Source: Paulinella micropora
Lineage: Eukaryota; Cercozoa; Imbricatea; Euglyphida
Direction of reading: 5' to 3'
DNA length: 35,764 nucleotides
Assembly: GCA_009731375.1 (NCBI GenBank)
Contig: BJOX01000053.1
Location: forward strand, 1,087,569 to 1,123,332
The position numbers were made by a program, and so were the translations under genes. Positions within the stretch are counted from its first letter, which is position 1. Each line of letters starts with the position of its first letter. Under the pieces are notes generated by a model that saw nothing but the letters and a program-made list of their open reading frames with translations, searched no databases and was not told where the DNA came from. Below, in pieces: positions 9,237 to 18,393 of the stretch.

Positions 9237-11140
9237 ATGATTGTGAGGACGCACGGGAGACTTTGATATACGCGCTAGAGGAGCAGGACTTGGCCTTGGC
9301 CAATTCTGAGGAGACGCTGCGGAGTTTGCAAGACAAGCTAAAAGCGATTGCGACCAAGGCGAAAATTCCGCGCATTCAGGGGCTGCGCCCTATCTATTTG
9401 GGTACAGTAGTGCCGCTGGCCAACGAAAGACGCTTGGTCAGCACGCTGCAGGCGCGCAAATGGATCTTGGACAATAAGTGGCAGGCACGCCTGGCTCCCT
9501 TTTTCATGCCAGGCGCACCTAAATGGCACGTAGATCACATTCTGCCACGCAGTTGAGGGGGCGTGGACCAACCTCGCAACTATGTCATGATGCCTGGCCC
9601 AGTAAACATCTCGTTCAGTGACTTTTTGCCAGCAGAAAAGATAGCCTACATCGGCAGCGTGGCCGCCCGTGGTGCCAAGGTCTTTTGCAACTACCTGCGT
9701 CCTGGGGCGGAGTCGAGGATCGAGGATCTGCCAGAGTTAGCCATAACGGGTGCTATAGGCAGCAATATGATGTGTCGATGGGGCACGGCCTCGTGTACTC
9801 TCGGCACTAAAAAAACAGGGCGAACCATAATCAGCGATACTACAGCCGGTGACACAAGGCGCGAGAGAGCCCCGGCAAAGGGAAGCGCAGAGAAACCAAA
9901 GCGTCTGAAACATGACCAAGCATCGGAAGAGACAAAACTTGTGGACCAAGAGGAGAAGGAACGCAACGCGCAGCAAGATGCCAATCCACACAAAGGAGAT
10001 AAAGAAACCAGAGCAGAACAAAGCACGGCCCCAAGGTCACCCATCGAACAGCTGCAGTCGGCATCCATGAATCTGACAGACGAGGAGCTCAAAGCAAAAA
10101 TTGCCCTCTATAAAGCGGGCGGAGGGGACTCTTTTGTAGATGGGGAGACCCTTGCCCTTGATACTGAATTGGAAATGTCTGGTTTGGACAGATTGGAGTA
10201 CCTGAAATTGCTGCTAAGGCACCCGTCGGCGAGAGGACAGCTAAACTATGCGACTGCATGCAGAGTCGCGGCATGCAGGCCTCTGCTTGGTCTGTTGGGC
10301 ACCTGGTGTTTGTATAGCGGCAGATCCAAAATTTCTCAGATCTTGGTGCAGGGAGTGTGGGCCAATCTCCAAGAGGATCCTGTCTTGTCTGTCGAAAGAA
10401 GCCAAAACCCCACCGACCGTGTAATCTTCCTCGAAACCCTCGCAACTCTGTTGCTAAAGCAGCCCCAGTTGAGGAAGGGCGAAGCTGGCCCTAGCCAGAG
10501 ACCTGTGGATAGACTCCTGAGCGGCGAAGAGATCTCGTTGGGGACGGTGGTCGCCAACCAGCGGCGGCTGGAGTCTTTGTTTAAGGACGGGCACGCGCTC
10601 TGGACTAAGTCGCACGGGCTTAAAATCAGCCTAAATACGGGGAACCGTTTGGCCCGCGAGCCCGTGCCCGACGCAAAGAGTGGGCTGGCCCCGCCAGCCC
10701 TGTCGCCCTATGCCTGCCGGGGCTTGCTCGCGCAGTTTTTTAAGATATGCCTGCAGTCAAGCTTCGAAAAACTGTTGACACCCGACGGCAGGAGATTGCA
10801 GCGCAAAAGTGCGCAGGGAAAGAGCAGGCATGCTGTCTATCGCGTGGCGCTCTTTAAGGAAATTAAGTTGTTCGGGAGCAAGACCATTTGTGACCCTCCC
10901 CCTGACACCCTCCCCCCTCCTGCCCGCGCGCTGTCGTTGGGCGAGAGCGAGGAGAGAGGAGGCAGGGGGGGTTCGGGGGGCAGCATGCCCCCCGGGGCAA
11001 TCGACCCCTTGCGGCTCATTCACGAGGTCGCAGAGGATCCAAGCTTATTGACGGACCCGAGTTGGCTTACAGACGACGGGCGCTCGGCTCCCCCCGCACC
11101 AACCCGCGGGGAGCCGCCGGCCAAAAAACAGTGCCGTTAA
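9237..11140 (+). CDS. HNH-like endonuclease region plus long C-terminal extension; one in-frame TGA
   Basis: After splicing, a helical stretch (ETLIYALEEQDLALANSEET) leads to WHVDHILPRS, a TGA at 9554-9556, and, in the same frame, GGVDQPRNYVMMPGPVN. The HNH family pattern vDHi.PrS.GG.d.p.Ny spans the stop exactly where Trp or Leu usually stands, so the TGA is probably a mutated or misread codon. Beyond the HNH part there is a Lys/Glu/Gln-rich linker (9840-10090), a helical domain of about 330 residues without a recognised family, and a Gly/Pro-rich end with a basic tail (AKKQCR). If the intron is real, this is the C-terminal half of a primase-HNH fusion. If not, it is a separate gene without a good start. 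Confidence 0.5.
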
Positions 11141-11625
11141 GACAAGAAAATTTGTTAAAAAAATTTAAAAAAAGCTCACGATTCACTGTGGATTCCCCCC
11201 TCCCCGCCGCGCGCCTTCCCCCCCGACACAAGCGGCCCCGCAAACGCGGGAGAGGGGGGGCCTTTTCCCTCTTTTCTGAGCTAGCAATATCCGGATTCCG
11301 GAGTAAAAAAAAAGAATTTTTGGTTTCGCTAGAGTTTTGTCAAATATCTGTGCCAAAGGTTTGGAGGGGGGGGGGGCCGGGGCAAAGCTACCCAAAAAAA
11401 ATCACAGTTTTTCCCCCGCCCGCCGGCCTTCGCTCGTTGGGAAAGACTTAAAACATGTGTTGCCAAAATCGCCACCCCCCCCCCCAAATTTTACCGAGAA
11501 ATTACCGGCCGCGCACGTCTGGCTTCCTTCTTTGCTTGTGTGTAGCGCACGTTCTTGCTATTTTTTGTGTGTGTAAAAGTCTTCCCACCCCATCTCTCTC
11601 TCTCTCTCACGATCCAGGTTCGGAC
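11141..11625. other. Intergenic stretch upstream of the RING-Sel1 gene
   Basis: A/T runs just after the stop at 11140 (to about 11172) may end the upstream transcript. The rest is GC-rich with G and C runs. Near 11589-11616 a C/T-rich tract ends in CCAG, 10 nt before the ATG, which could be an acceptor of a 5' untranslated intron. No gene is supported. Confidence 0.4.
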
Positions 11626-13860
11626 ATGCCCGGCTGGTTCGCCCACGACCACGCGGACAATGACGAATTGTCGTGCCCTCTGTGCCTCGGCATAGTCCGC
11701 GAAGCGGTAGCGCACGACTGCGGCCAGTGTTTCTGCCAGGACTGCTTCTCGCAGGCGCTGGCCAGCGACTTGCCCCAGCAGCGCTGCCCGCACTGCCGCG
11801 CACCCGCCGCGCGGGCCGACCCCTGCCACCGCACCCGGCGCGAAGTACTGAACCTCCGGCTGCCCGTTTGTTTGTCATCCTCCTGCACGGCCGTGATCAG
11901 GCTAGGCAACTTCGTTGCTCACACGCGCACCTGCGAGCACGTGCTGCGCAGCAGCGCGGAGGCAGGCGACGGCCGCAGCCAGCGAGAGATGGGCTTGCAG
12001 CTGCTGTCTGCGCAGAACGACGAGTGCCTGGCGTGGCTGCGGCGGGCCGCCGCGCAGGGAGACAGAAAGGCACAGTTTACGTTGTCTCACCGCCTGGAAG
12101 ACGACGCCGAGGCTGAGCGCTTCCGCCTGGCGGCCCTGGAAGCAGGGTATGCAGAGGCCTGCCTGGAAGAGGCCGAGAACTTTTGCTACATAGAGTGGTC
12201 CCAGGGCAAACGCGGCTTCGAATTGCTGCTGCGGGCCCTGGCACACATGGGCCAAGAGTGTTGCGAAACAGAGCCCTGCTCCGTGAGAGTTGTAGCCCGC
12301 AACGAGTGGCGTGACGTACTACTATCGCTTGGCCCGGAAAGTCTCGACGAGCCCGGCCTCTTACGTTTCTTGGAAAAAGCGGAGCAGAAAGTTCCGGACA
12401 ACGCCGTGACTACTCATATGTTAGCGCAAATTGACTGGCGAAAGAAGGGACGCCTGCGGGCGCTAGCTACGTTCCGGCGCGCGATTTCACTGCTGACTGC
12501 TTCCCGCGACGACGACGCCACCCTCGTCGCGGCTTGGCAATCGGAGCTAGCGCACAGGCTGCTGCGCCTGGCCTACCGCTGCAAACATGGCGGCGGGCAC
12601 CGGCAGGCCCGCGCGTGGGAAGCCGAGGCCGCGGAGCTCTTGCAGCACAATCAGCAGGAATACTCCGACCTGTACGAGCTAGGCGTGTGCTGGTTGCTGG
12701 GCCGCGGCGTGGCCCAACATTACGCGCGGGGCGTCGCCGCGCTAACCGCCGCGGTCGCGGAGGGTAGGCGCTTCGAACGGCAGCACCTGGCCGCGTACAG
12801 GCTCGGTTGTCTGTACCTGTCGGGCCAGTCGCTGCCGGTTGACAAACGCCGGGCCTGGTCTCTGTTCTGGTCTACGACGAAGAAGCCCCGCGCGAGCCCC
12901 CTGCCCGTGGATGTGCCGGAATTGCAGCGGGCCTGGTCTCTGTTCTTTTCTACAACAGAGGAGGAGGAGGAGGAGGAGCCCGGCGCAACGATGCCGACTT
13001 TGTACAGGCTGCGCCTCGGCGAATGGGACCAGGCGGACAGCTGGGCCCACTTTGGGTCCAGACCGTACTACGCTGACTATTTCCTCGCGGTGGCACTGTT
13101 CGAGCTGGGCCGGATGTGCGTGGGGCCCTGGCGGCACAGGCTGCGGAAGTCGGCAGGTGCGGACGATGAGGGGCCGTGGTGTTCGTTCGGGGGCAGAGAT
13201 ATCGTGTTGCTGTTCTCGCTGGCGGCTACACTGGAGGAGCCTAGCTGTGGCTACGATGACGACAGCTTTTTCATGGCCAGCCAGTACGACCACTTGACTT
13301 ACACAAAGGTGGAGGGCACTGAGCCAGTTTCGGAAGACATAGCCGAATGGAACAACTGTAGAGGCCAGCGCAGTTGCGCGGGCCCCAGCTGTGAGCTGTG
13401 CGGGGGAGGGGTCGCCGGTCAGTCGAAGCCGTGTGATAAGGCGGCCGTCCTGGCTAGGGCGGAACACAGTCGCGCCGCCAGCCGCGCGGCAGCGAGCTGG
13501 CTACAGACCTTGAGGCACGCAGACCTGACAGCAGACGAAACGAAGCGCGCCACAGCGCAGTACGAGCGCCTGGCAGCCGCGGGCGATGCGTACGCCCAAT
13601 GCATCCTGGGGCTGTACGCATCGCCTGCGACCGACAAACTCCGTTGGCTGCGCTTGTCTGCGAGCGGCGAGAACCACGGCTTGCGCTTGAACGTGCGCTG
13701 GCAGCTGGGGGTGGACCTGTGGATGTCGCAAGCGCCAAGCGCTGCTACCGAAGCAGAACGCGCCTTACTGGAGCTGGAAGCGATGCAGTGCTTTGAACAA
13801 GTAGCCAGCGAACGCACACGGCTGGCCCGGCACAGCCTGGGCAGCCCGCACGCAATCTAA
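11626..13860 (+). CDS. RING-type zinc finger, TRAF-like finger and Sel1-like repeats
   Basis: This encodes 744 aa from ATG 11626, which sits directly before the RING; the frame is open further up but without domain content. RING ligands are C17, C20, C32, C35, C37, C40, C54 and C57, so the usual His is a Cys. A second finger follows near residues 83-105 (C-x4-C-x11-H-x3-C), as in TRAF proteins. The rest is built of helical Sel1/TPR-like repeats (for example CLAWLRRAAAQGDRKAQF, YELGVCWLLGRGVAQHYARG and YERLAAAGDAYAQCILGLYA). The family role would be an E3 ubiquitin ligase with a repeat scaffold for substrate choice. A direct repeat and a Glu run (EEEEEEE) interrupt the repeats at 12850-12980. 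The frame is intact and it ends in TAA. Confidence 0.8.
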   Translation: MPGWFAHDHADNDELSCPLCLGIVREAVAHDCGQCFCQDCFSQALASDLPQQRCPHCRAPAARADPCHRTRREVLNLRLPVCLSSSCTAVIRLGNFVAHTRTCEHVLRSSAEAGDGRSQREMGLQLLSAQNDECLAWLRRAAAQGDRKAQFTLSHRLEDDAEAERFRLAALEAGYAEACLEEAENFCYIEWSQGKRGFELLLRALAHMGQECCETEPCSVRVVARNEWRDVLLSLGPESLDEPGLLRFLEKAEQKVPDNAVTTHMLAQIDWRKKGRLRALATFRRAISLLTASRDDDATLVAAWQSELAHRLLRLAYRCKHGGGHRQARAWEAEAAELLQHNQQEYSDLYELGVCWLLGRGVAQHYARGVAALTAAVAEGRRFERQHLAAYRLGCLYLSGQSLPVDKRRAWSLFWSTTKKPRASPLPVDVPELQRAWSLFFSTTEEEEEEEPGATMPTLYRLRLGEWDQADSWAHFGSRPYYADYFLAVALFELGRMCVGPWRHRLRKSAGADDEGPWCSFGGRDIVLLFSLAATLEEPSCGYDDDSFFMASQYDHLTYTKVEGTEPVSEDIAEWNNCRGQRSCAGPSCELCGGGVAGQSKPCDKAAVLARAEHSRAASRAAASWLQTLRHADLTADETKRATAQYERLAAAGDAYAQCILGLYASPATDKLRWLRLSASGENHGLRLNVRWQLGVDLWMSQAPSAATEAERALLELEAMQCFEQVASERTRLARHSLGSPHAI
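12850..12946 (+). repeat. Direct repeat, 19 bp, 78 bp apart, in the RING-Sel1 gene
   Basis: CGGGCCTGGTCTCTGTTCT occurs at 12850 and 12928. The offset is a multiple of three, so the block RAWSLF.STT is repeated in frame between Sel1 units. Confidence 0.75.
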
Positions 13861-13976
13861 GACACAAAACGCAGCGACCTGTTGTCAAAGTCTTGCTTAA
13901 TTTAAAGCAGCTCGTGCTTTTCGCGAGGTGTCGCCGCTCGGTCCCCTGTAGCCCCTCTTTTTGTGGCCAAGAGTTG

Positions 13977-13988
13977 TTTTAATTAAAA
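13977..13988. terminator. Palindrome TTTTAATTAAAA between convergent genes
   Basis: It lies between the stop of the RING-Sel1 gene (13860) and the stop of the minus-strand RING gene (14026), where two transcripts meet. It could serve as a terminator or poly(A) region on both strands. Confidence 0.45.
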
Positions 13989-14025
13989 GTTTTTGTAAAC
14001 ATTTCTAGCGCTCACTTCCCCTGTT

Positions 14026-15759
14026 TCAAATCGGCGCCACGAATTCTCGGATCTCCCGGCGGCACAGCGGGCAGCGCGCCAACCTCGCCGCGCAGTCGGC
14101 GCACACCCGGGCGTACGCGCAGGAGAAGAACACCACCAGGGGGGCCCCACAGTCGCCGGGCTCGTTCAGGCAGACCGCGCAGCCGTCTTCCTCGTCGGCC
14201 TTGGCCTTCTTTTCTTTGCGCCGCAGAGTGCGGAGCTGTACTTTCGCCCTCTTGCAAAGAGTGCGCAAAGTGCGCACCTTGTTTTCCAAGGCTGTTAACT
14301 CCTGCCTAGCGCGCTCCGCCGCGGCCTGCAGCCTGAGGTTCTCGCGCCGCAGCGCCTTCCCCGACTCCTCCGCGGCGGCCAGCTCCCTCTCGCGGTCTGC
14401 CGCCCGGCGCCGCGCCTCGTTCTCGCAGTCCTCGCAGCCCCCGCAGCCCCGCGCCGGAGCTGTAAGCTCCGGCTTTCTTCTTCCTCCTCGAGAAACGAGC
14501 CGTCCTCGTCGTCGTCTTCGTCATCCTCCTCGTCGCTGCTGTCCTCGTCGCTGTCGTCTCGCGGCGGGGGATTCGCCTCCCAGATCGAAATCAGCCGGCT
14601 CACCAGCTGGGCGGGCCGCCCGTAGTTGGCCGGACTGCGCGGCACGCCGGCCGGCCAACCGTCGCGGACCCAATCCCTGTCCAGGGACGCGCCCGCCCGC
14701 AGCAGCACCCCCGCCACGCACAGCGCCGGCGGGACGGCNNNNNNNNNNACTCGTGCCGTTGTCCCCGCCGATGCATGGCCCCGCGAGCGCCAGCTCTAGC
14801 AGCGCCTGCGCCGTGGTACAGTCCATCTGCTGCTGCTGCAAGAAAAACTTGAGCAGGACCGGGGACTGGCCCGCGACGGCCGCCGCGGCCCAAACGGCGT
14901 CGGAAAGCTGCAACACCTCTTTGGCTTCGAGCAGTACGGCCCACAATTCCGAGCGGCACAGTTCTACCAGCGCCGCGTTCAGGATCGCCACCACGTCGCA
15001 GGCCTCCAGGAAGCTCGGCCTGTCGGCCTCGGTGCGCAGCCCTAGCTTGACCACCCCCAGCAGCTCCAGCAACAACATCTCAAGAGGAAACACCTGGTAC
15101 ACCTTGTGTTCCCTCTGCCCCCGGAACCTCCTCAGCCCCAACAGCACCTTCGTCAGCGTCCGCGGCGACGGCCGTGTGGCGCGTAACGTCTGCCACACCC
15201 GCCCCACGGCGCCCAGCCAGCTGACCCAAGTGCTGGCGACCGTCGGGCGGGACGTGGTTCTGGCCTTGGCCACCAGCGACCACACGGGAGCTAGCTCAGC
15301 GCGGGTCGTCAGCGGCCCGGGGCCCGACAGCAGGCCCAGCACCGTCTTGGCCACCAGCTGACAATTTGCGTCCCTGTCACAGTTCAGGTGGTCGACGGTC
15401 ACCCACAACACCTGCAACGCCGCCGCGTCGGCGCCGGCGGCCGCCAGCTTGCCGTACAACAAGAACAAGTCCTGGGCGACGGGGCCACCGTGGTCGCCCG
15501 ACAGCTGCGCGGCTGTCCAGGGGGACCGTCGCAACCGTCGCGCTTGGTTCCTCGCCTCAGACCTCAGGCATTGCAGCACCTGCGCCGTTGCTGCCACGTC
15601 GCCGTTGCGTACAAAGAACTCCGCAAAACGCAGCAAAGCGCCCTGGCAGGCCCGGCTCTGCAGAAAAAAAGACAGGTTGCCGCGGTCAACGTCGCACGGC
15701 TCCTGGTCGATGAGGTTCGCCCACCTCGCGCTCTCTGGCTGTTCGCTCCGACTGTCCAT
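14026..15759 (-). CDS. Helical protein with acidic tract, coiled coil and C-terminal RING; gap and frameshift inside
   Basis: The start is ATG 15759 (MDSRSEQPES). About 330 residues of Leu/Ala-rich helices, probably a helical repeat, run to a 10-N gap at 14739-14748. After the gap the frame continues (VLLRAGASLDRDW, slightly ankyrin-like), then a very acidic tract (Asp/Glu/Ser), then a frame change near 14470-14490 (net one base missing). That leads into C..C..C pairs, a coiled coil of about 60 residues and the RING: CAVC, then C-x6-C-x2-C, then CPLC, ending REFVAPI. The loop FFSCAYARVCADC shows Cys ligands where C3HC4 fingers have His. It is likely a RING E3 ligase or adaptor. The join is inferred from continuous coding on both sides; I see no separate start for the RING part except an ATG at 14289. 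Confidence 0.6.
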
Positions 15760-16114
15760 CTCCTCCAGTTTGTTTTCGGCACCCCTTTCTTTTTTTCGGT
15801 CGTCCCCCGTCCCTCTTGGGACGGGTGGGCGGCCCCCCCCCCCCCCCCCCCCCCCCCTTTTTTTTTTTTTCCCCCGGGCCCCCCCCCCCCCCCCCTNNNN
15901 NNNNNNGCCCCCCCCTTTTTCCTTGAATGAATATGGGGAGACCGCCAACCGTCAACCGGGGAACGCAAAGGAGCCGGCACCGGGGCGGAAACTCCACTCG
16001 AGACAGACGTTCTGCCCAAGATTGTATTCTTTTTTAATTAAAAACACACACGTTCAAAATCGTCCAATCCTTGCCTACTTCCCCAAAAAGTCCAGATATA
16101 TTTGCGAAGTGCTG
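15760..16114. other. Intergenic stretch with C/T runs, a 10-N gap and a palindrome
   Basis: Long C and T runs flank the N block at 15897-15906 and are probably partly artefact. The palindrome at 16031-16044 is listed separately. No gene is supported. Confidence 0.5.
16031..16044. terminator. Palindrome TTTTTAATTAAAAA downstream of the RING-H2 gene
   Basis: It lies about 70 bp beyond the stop of the minus-strand RING-H2 gene and is the same 14-mer as at 6757-6770. Confidence 0.4.
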
Positions 16115-16512
16115 CTAGCCACCGGCAGGCCCCTCGCCTAATGACGGAGAGACGGTTTCGGTCGGGAGCTGGAAGCGGCAGACCGGGCACGTATTATGCG
16201 CGCGCAACCACGGGAACAGACACTCTCGATGGAACCTGTGCGAGCAAGGCATGACCTTCAAGAGCTGGCCCTCCGTGTAAACCTCGAGGCACACCGCGCA
16301 GTCCGACGTGGGGTCGGAGGCCAGGTAGTCGCGGCTTACCGTAAAGTCCGGCAGTTCTTCTCTGGCGCGGAATGCGGCCGGCCGTTGCTCGGCCCGCCGG
16401 GCGTGGAAATCACGGAAAAGCGACATGTCCGCGGGCGCCAGGATTCTGATATCGCTGATCGTGTCCGCGTGGCTCAGGCCTACGATCGGCAGAACCGTCG
16501 TCTCCAGGATCC
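16115..16512 (-). CDS. RING-H2 finger protein, C-terminal part (5' end lost in gap)
   Basis: The visible part is 131 codons plus stop. It shows a full RING-H2: CAVC, a 14-residue loop, C-x-H-x2-H-x2-C (CSHRFHREC), then WLRAHNTCPVC, the signature of membrane or soluble RING-H2 E3 ligases that recruit E2 enzymes. A tail of about 20 residues follows. The N-terminal part falls in the 466-base gap, so any membrane segment or substrate domain cannot be seen. The open frame continuing on the far side of the gap is low-complexity and probably not part of the gene. Confidence 0.8.
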
Positions 16513-16978
16513 NNNNNNNNNNNNNNNNNNNNNNNNNNNNNNNNNNNNNNNNNNNNNNNNNNNNNNNNNNNNNNNNNNNNNNNNNNNNNNNNNNNNNNNN
16601 NNNNNNNNNNNNNNNNNNNNNNNNNNNNNNNNNNNNNNNNNNNNNNNNNNNNNNNNNNNNNNNNNNNNNNNNNNNNNNNNNNNNNNNNNNNNNNNNNNNN
16701 NNNNNNNNNNNNNNNNNNNNNNNNNNNNNNNNNNNNNNNNNNNNNNNNNNNNNNNNNNNNNNNNNNNNNNNNNNNNNNNNNNNNNNNNNNNNNNNNNNNN
16801 NNNNNNNNNNNNNNNNNNNNNNNNNNNNNNNNNNNNNNNNNNNNNNNNNNNNNNNNNNNNNNNNNNNNNNNNNNNNNNNNNNNNNNNNNNNNNNNNNNNN
16901 NNNNNNNNNNNNNNNNNNNNNNNNNNNNNNNNNNNNNNNNNNNNNNNNNNNNNNNNNNNNNNNNNNNNNNNNNNNNNN

Positions 16979-17019
<41 letters not shown>

Positions 17020-17046
17020 TTTTTTTCCCCCCCCCCCCCTCCCCCG
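16513..17046. other. Sequence gap and poly-C run
   Basis: 466 N (16513-16978), followed by about 41 C and mixed C/T runs. The start of the RING-H2 gene and perhaps another gene are hidden here. Confidence 0.85.
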
Positions 17047-17167
17047 AATCGATCACACTCTCTGGAAAGCACACAATCACACGGCCTTGCGCAACAGCCT
17101 TGCACCTACGTGTAAAGCCACCACACTTTCTTGTGCAGGTTTTGTTCTGGACAGAGCTTCCGATCCC

Positions 17168-18044
17168 ATGGCACAAACCCTTACCGATCGCGGCCGCAGA
17201 GCGATTCGTCGCCAGGCCCAAGAAGCTGCCAGCCAAAGGCCGCCCCAGCGCGTAGTTCCTGGCCGCGGGGACGCAAGCGCTACCCAACAGCAGGAACCTG
17301 TTCGTCAGGAGGCCTACAGCAGCCCCGAAGGAGGAGGCATACAGCAGCCCCGAAGGAGCTGGCCAAGAGGGTTCTCAGGGGTGTCAGAGCACAGCGCATT
17401 GCGAGCCACCAGCGGAAGCTGCTTGTTTGACTCAACAACAACAGACGCAAGCTCCTCGTCGTTCTTCTGAAGTATCCTGTTACAAAGACATAACCGGCCA
17501 GAGACATTTCTACTCGAGCCGCAGCCCAACTCGCAGCCCAACTCGGAGCCGCAGCCGGAGCAGCAGCAGCAGCAGCAGCCACAGCTCAGATTTCAGCAGT
17601 AGCGCCCCGTCCCCGAACAGGAACCCGTCGGTCAGCTTGTTTTGTGTTGGGGCCTGATTTCGGTTCACCTTTTTTTGTGTGTTGGGTTTTGGTTTTTGCC
17701 TTTAGGAACCACGTCGTCGAGATCGCAGCCGCTCGCCCGCGAAGAGCGTTCTCGCTACCCCGATCGGTGACTTGGGCTTCGACGAGCTCGGCGACGTGGC
17801 CTGGGCTACCAAGTACAGCCTCGAAAGCTTGATTACTTATTACCGCCAAAAGCAAGCGGCCCACGGGTTTACAGACCTCCAAACCCCCGCGGCTGACCAA
17901 GAATCTGTTCGCCTCAATCCCCGTCGCTGCTGCAAGGTAAAGCTCCTCGAATACATACGCGACACCAGGCTCAAGATCACCCAATGGCAAGAAGCGCTGG
18001 ATCAGCTGTGCAACCTCATCGACCACTGTTCCTGTCTGGAATGA
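17168..18044 (+). CDS. SR-like protein with RS repeats; two exons, frame broken by a 25-bp duplication
   Basis: The start is ATG 17168 (MAQTLTDRGRR). A tandem 25-bp duplication (17311-17335 and 17336-17360) shifts the frame; ignoring one copy gives a continuous frame. Then come a Gln-rich stretch, an RS domain (YSSRSPTRSPTRSRSR followed by a Ser run) and, after the 75-nt intron, more RS dipeptides (RRRDRSRSPAK). The C-terminal 100 residues are helical (LGFDELGDVAWATKYSLESL and onward) with several Cys at the end. Both exons together, less one repeat copy, give exactly 258 codons plus stop. RS domains bind splicing factors and are phosphorylated by SR kinases, so a role in RNA processing or nuclear targeting is likely. 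No RRM is seen, so it is SR-like only. It ends in TGA; AATAAA follows at 18180. Confidence 0.6.
17311..17360 (+). repeat. 25-bp tandem duplication that shifts the SR-like frame
   Basis: GGC(C/A)TACAGCAGCCCCGAAGGAG is present twice in a row at a spacing of 25 bp. Since 25 is not a multiple of three, the second copy throws the reading frame from one phase to the phase used by the RS domain. Confidence 0.8.
17631..17705 (+). other. Spliceosomal-type intron (75 nt) in the SR-like gene
   Basis: The donor is TCG|GTCAGC at 17631 and the acceptor is a T/G-rich tract ending TTTGCCTTTAG|GAA at 17705. Both exon ends are phase 0, and splicing joins two RS-rich coding stretches while removing the TGA at 17655-17657. 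Confidence 0.6.
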
Positions 18045-18179
18045 CCGCCGTTCCCGCGACATCCCAAAAAAAAGACTGCTTGCAGTCGCTGATCTCTCTC
18101 TCTCGCGCGCGCGCGCTCTGCCGCGTTTCTGCAACGGAAACCCCCTCCCCCCCAAAAAAACCCCCCCGTCCGCTGGTCT

Positions 18180-18185
18180 AATAAA
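18180..18185 (+). promoter_or_regulatory. AATAAA polyadenylation-type signal after the SR-like gene
   Basis: AATAAA lies 136 nt beyond the TGA, followed by a T-rich stretch. A similar AATAAATAAAA lies at the end of the 24220 gene. Confidence 0.35.
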
Positions 18186-18275
18186 ACCTTTTTGTTTCTG
18201 CCGGGTCCAAGACCCCTTTTTTTTTTAACTTACCGGCGTCGATCATTTTCGGGCCCCAAACGCCCTCCCCGTCTC

Positions 18276-18297
18276 CACACACACACACACACACACC
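18276..18297. repeat. (CA)n microsatellite
   Basis: About eleven CA units in the intergenic stretch before the 18394 gene. Confidence 0.9.
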
Positions 18298-18393
18298 TGT
18301 GCGGGCATGCTACTTTTTTAGCGCCGATTCAGCCTGAGGAATCTGAGCTTGGCCTACTTTTCTGTAAAAAACCCCGCACTCGTCTCCGCGGCG

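Noticed and set aside
16513-17287. N-terminal extension of the RING-H2 ORF beyond the gap
   Set aside because: It consists of unknown bases, a poly-C run read as Gly, and the antisense of the SR-like gene.
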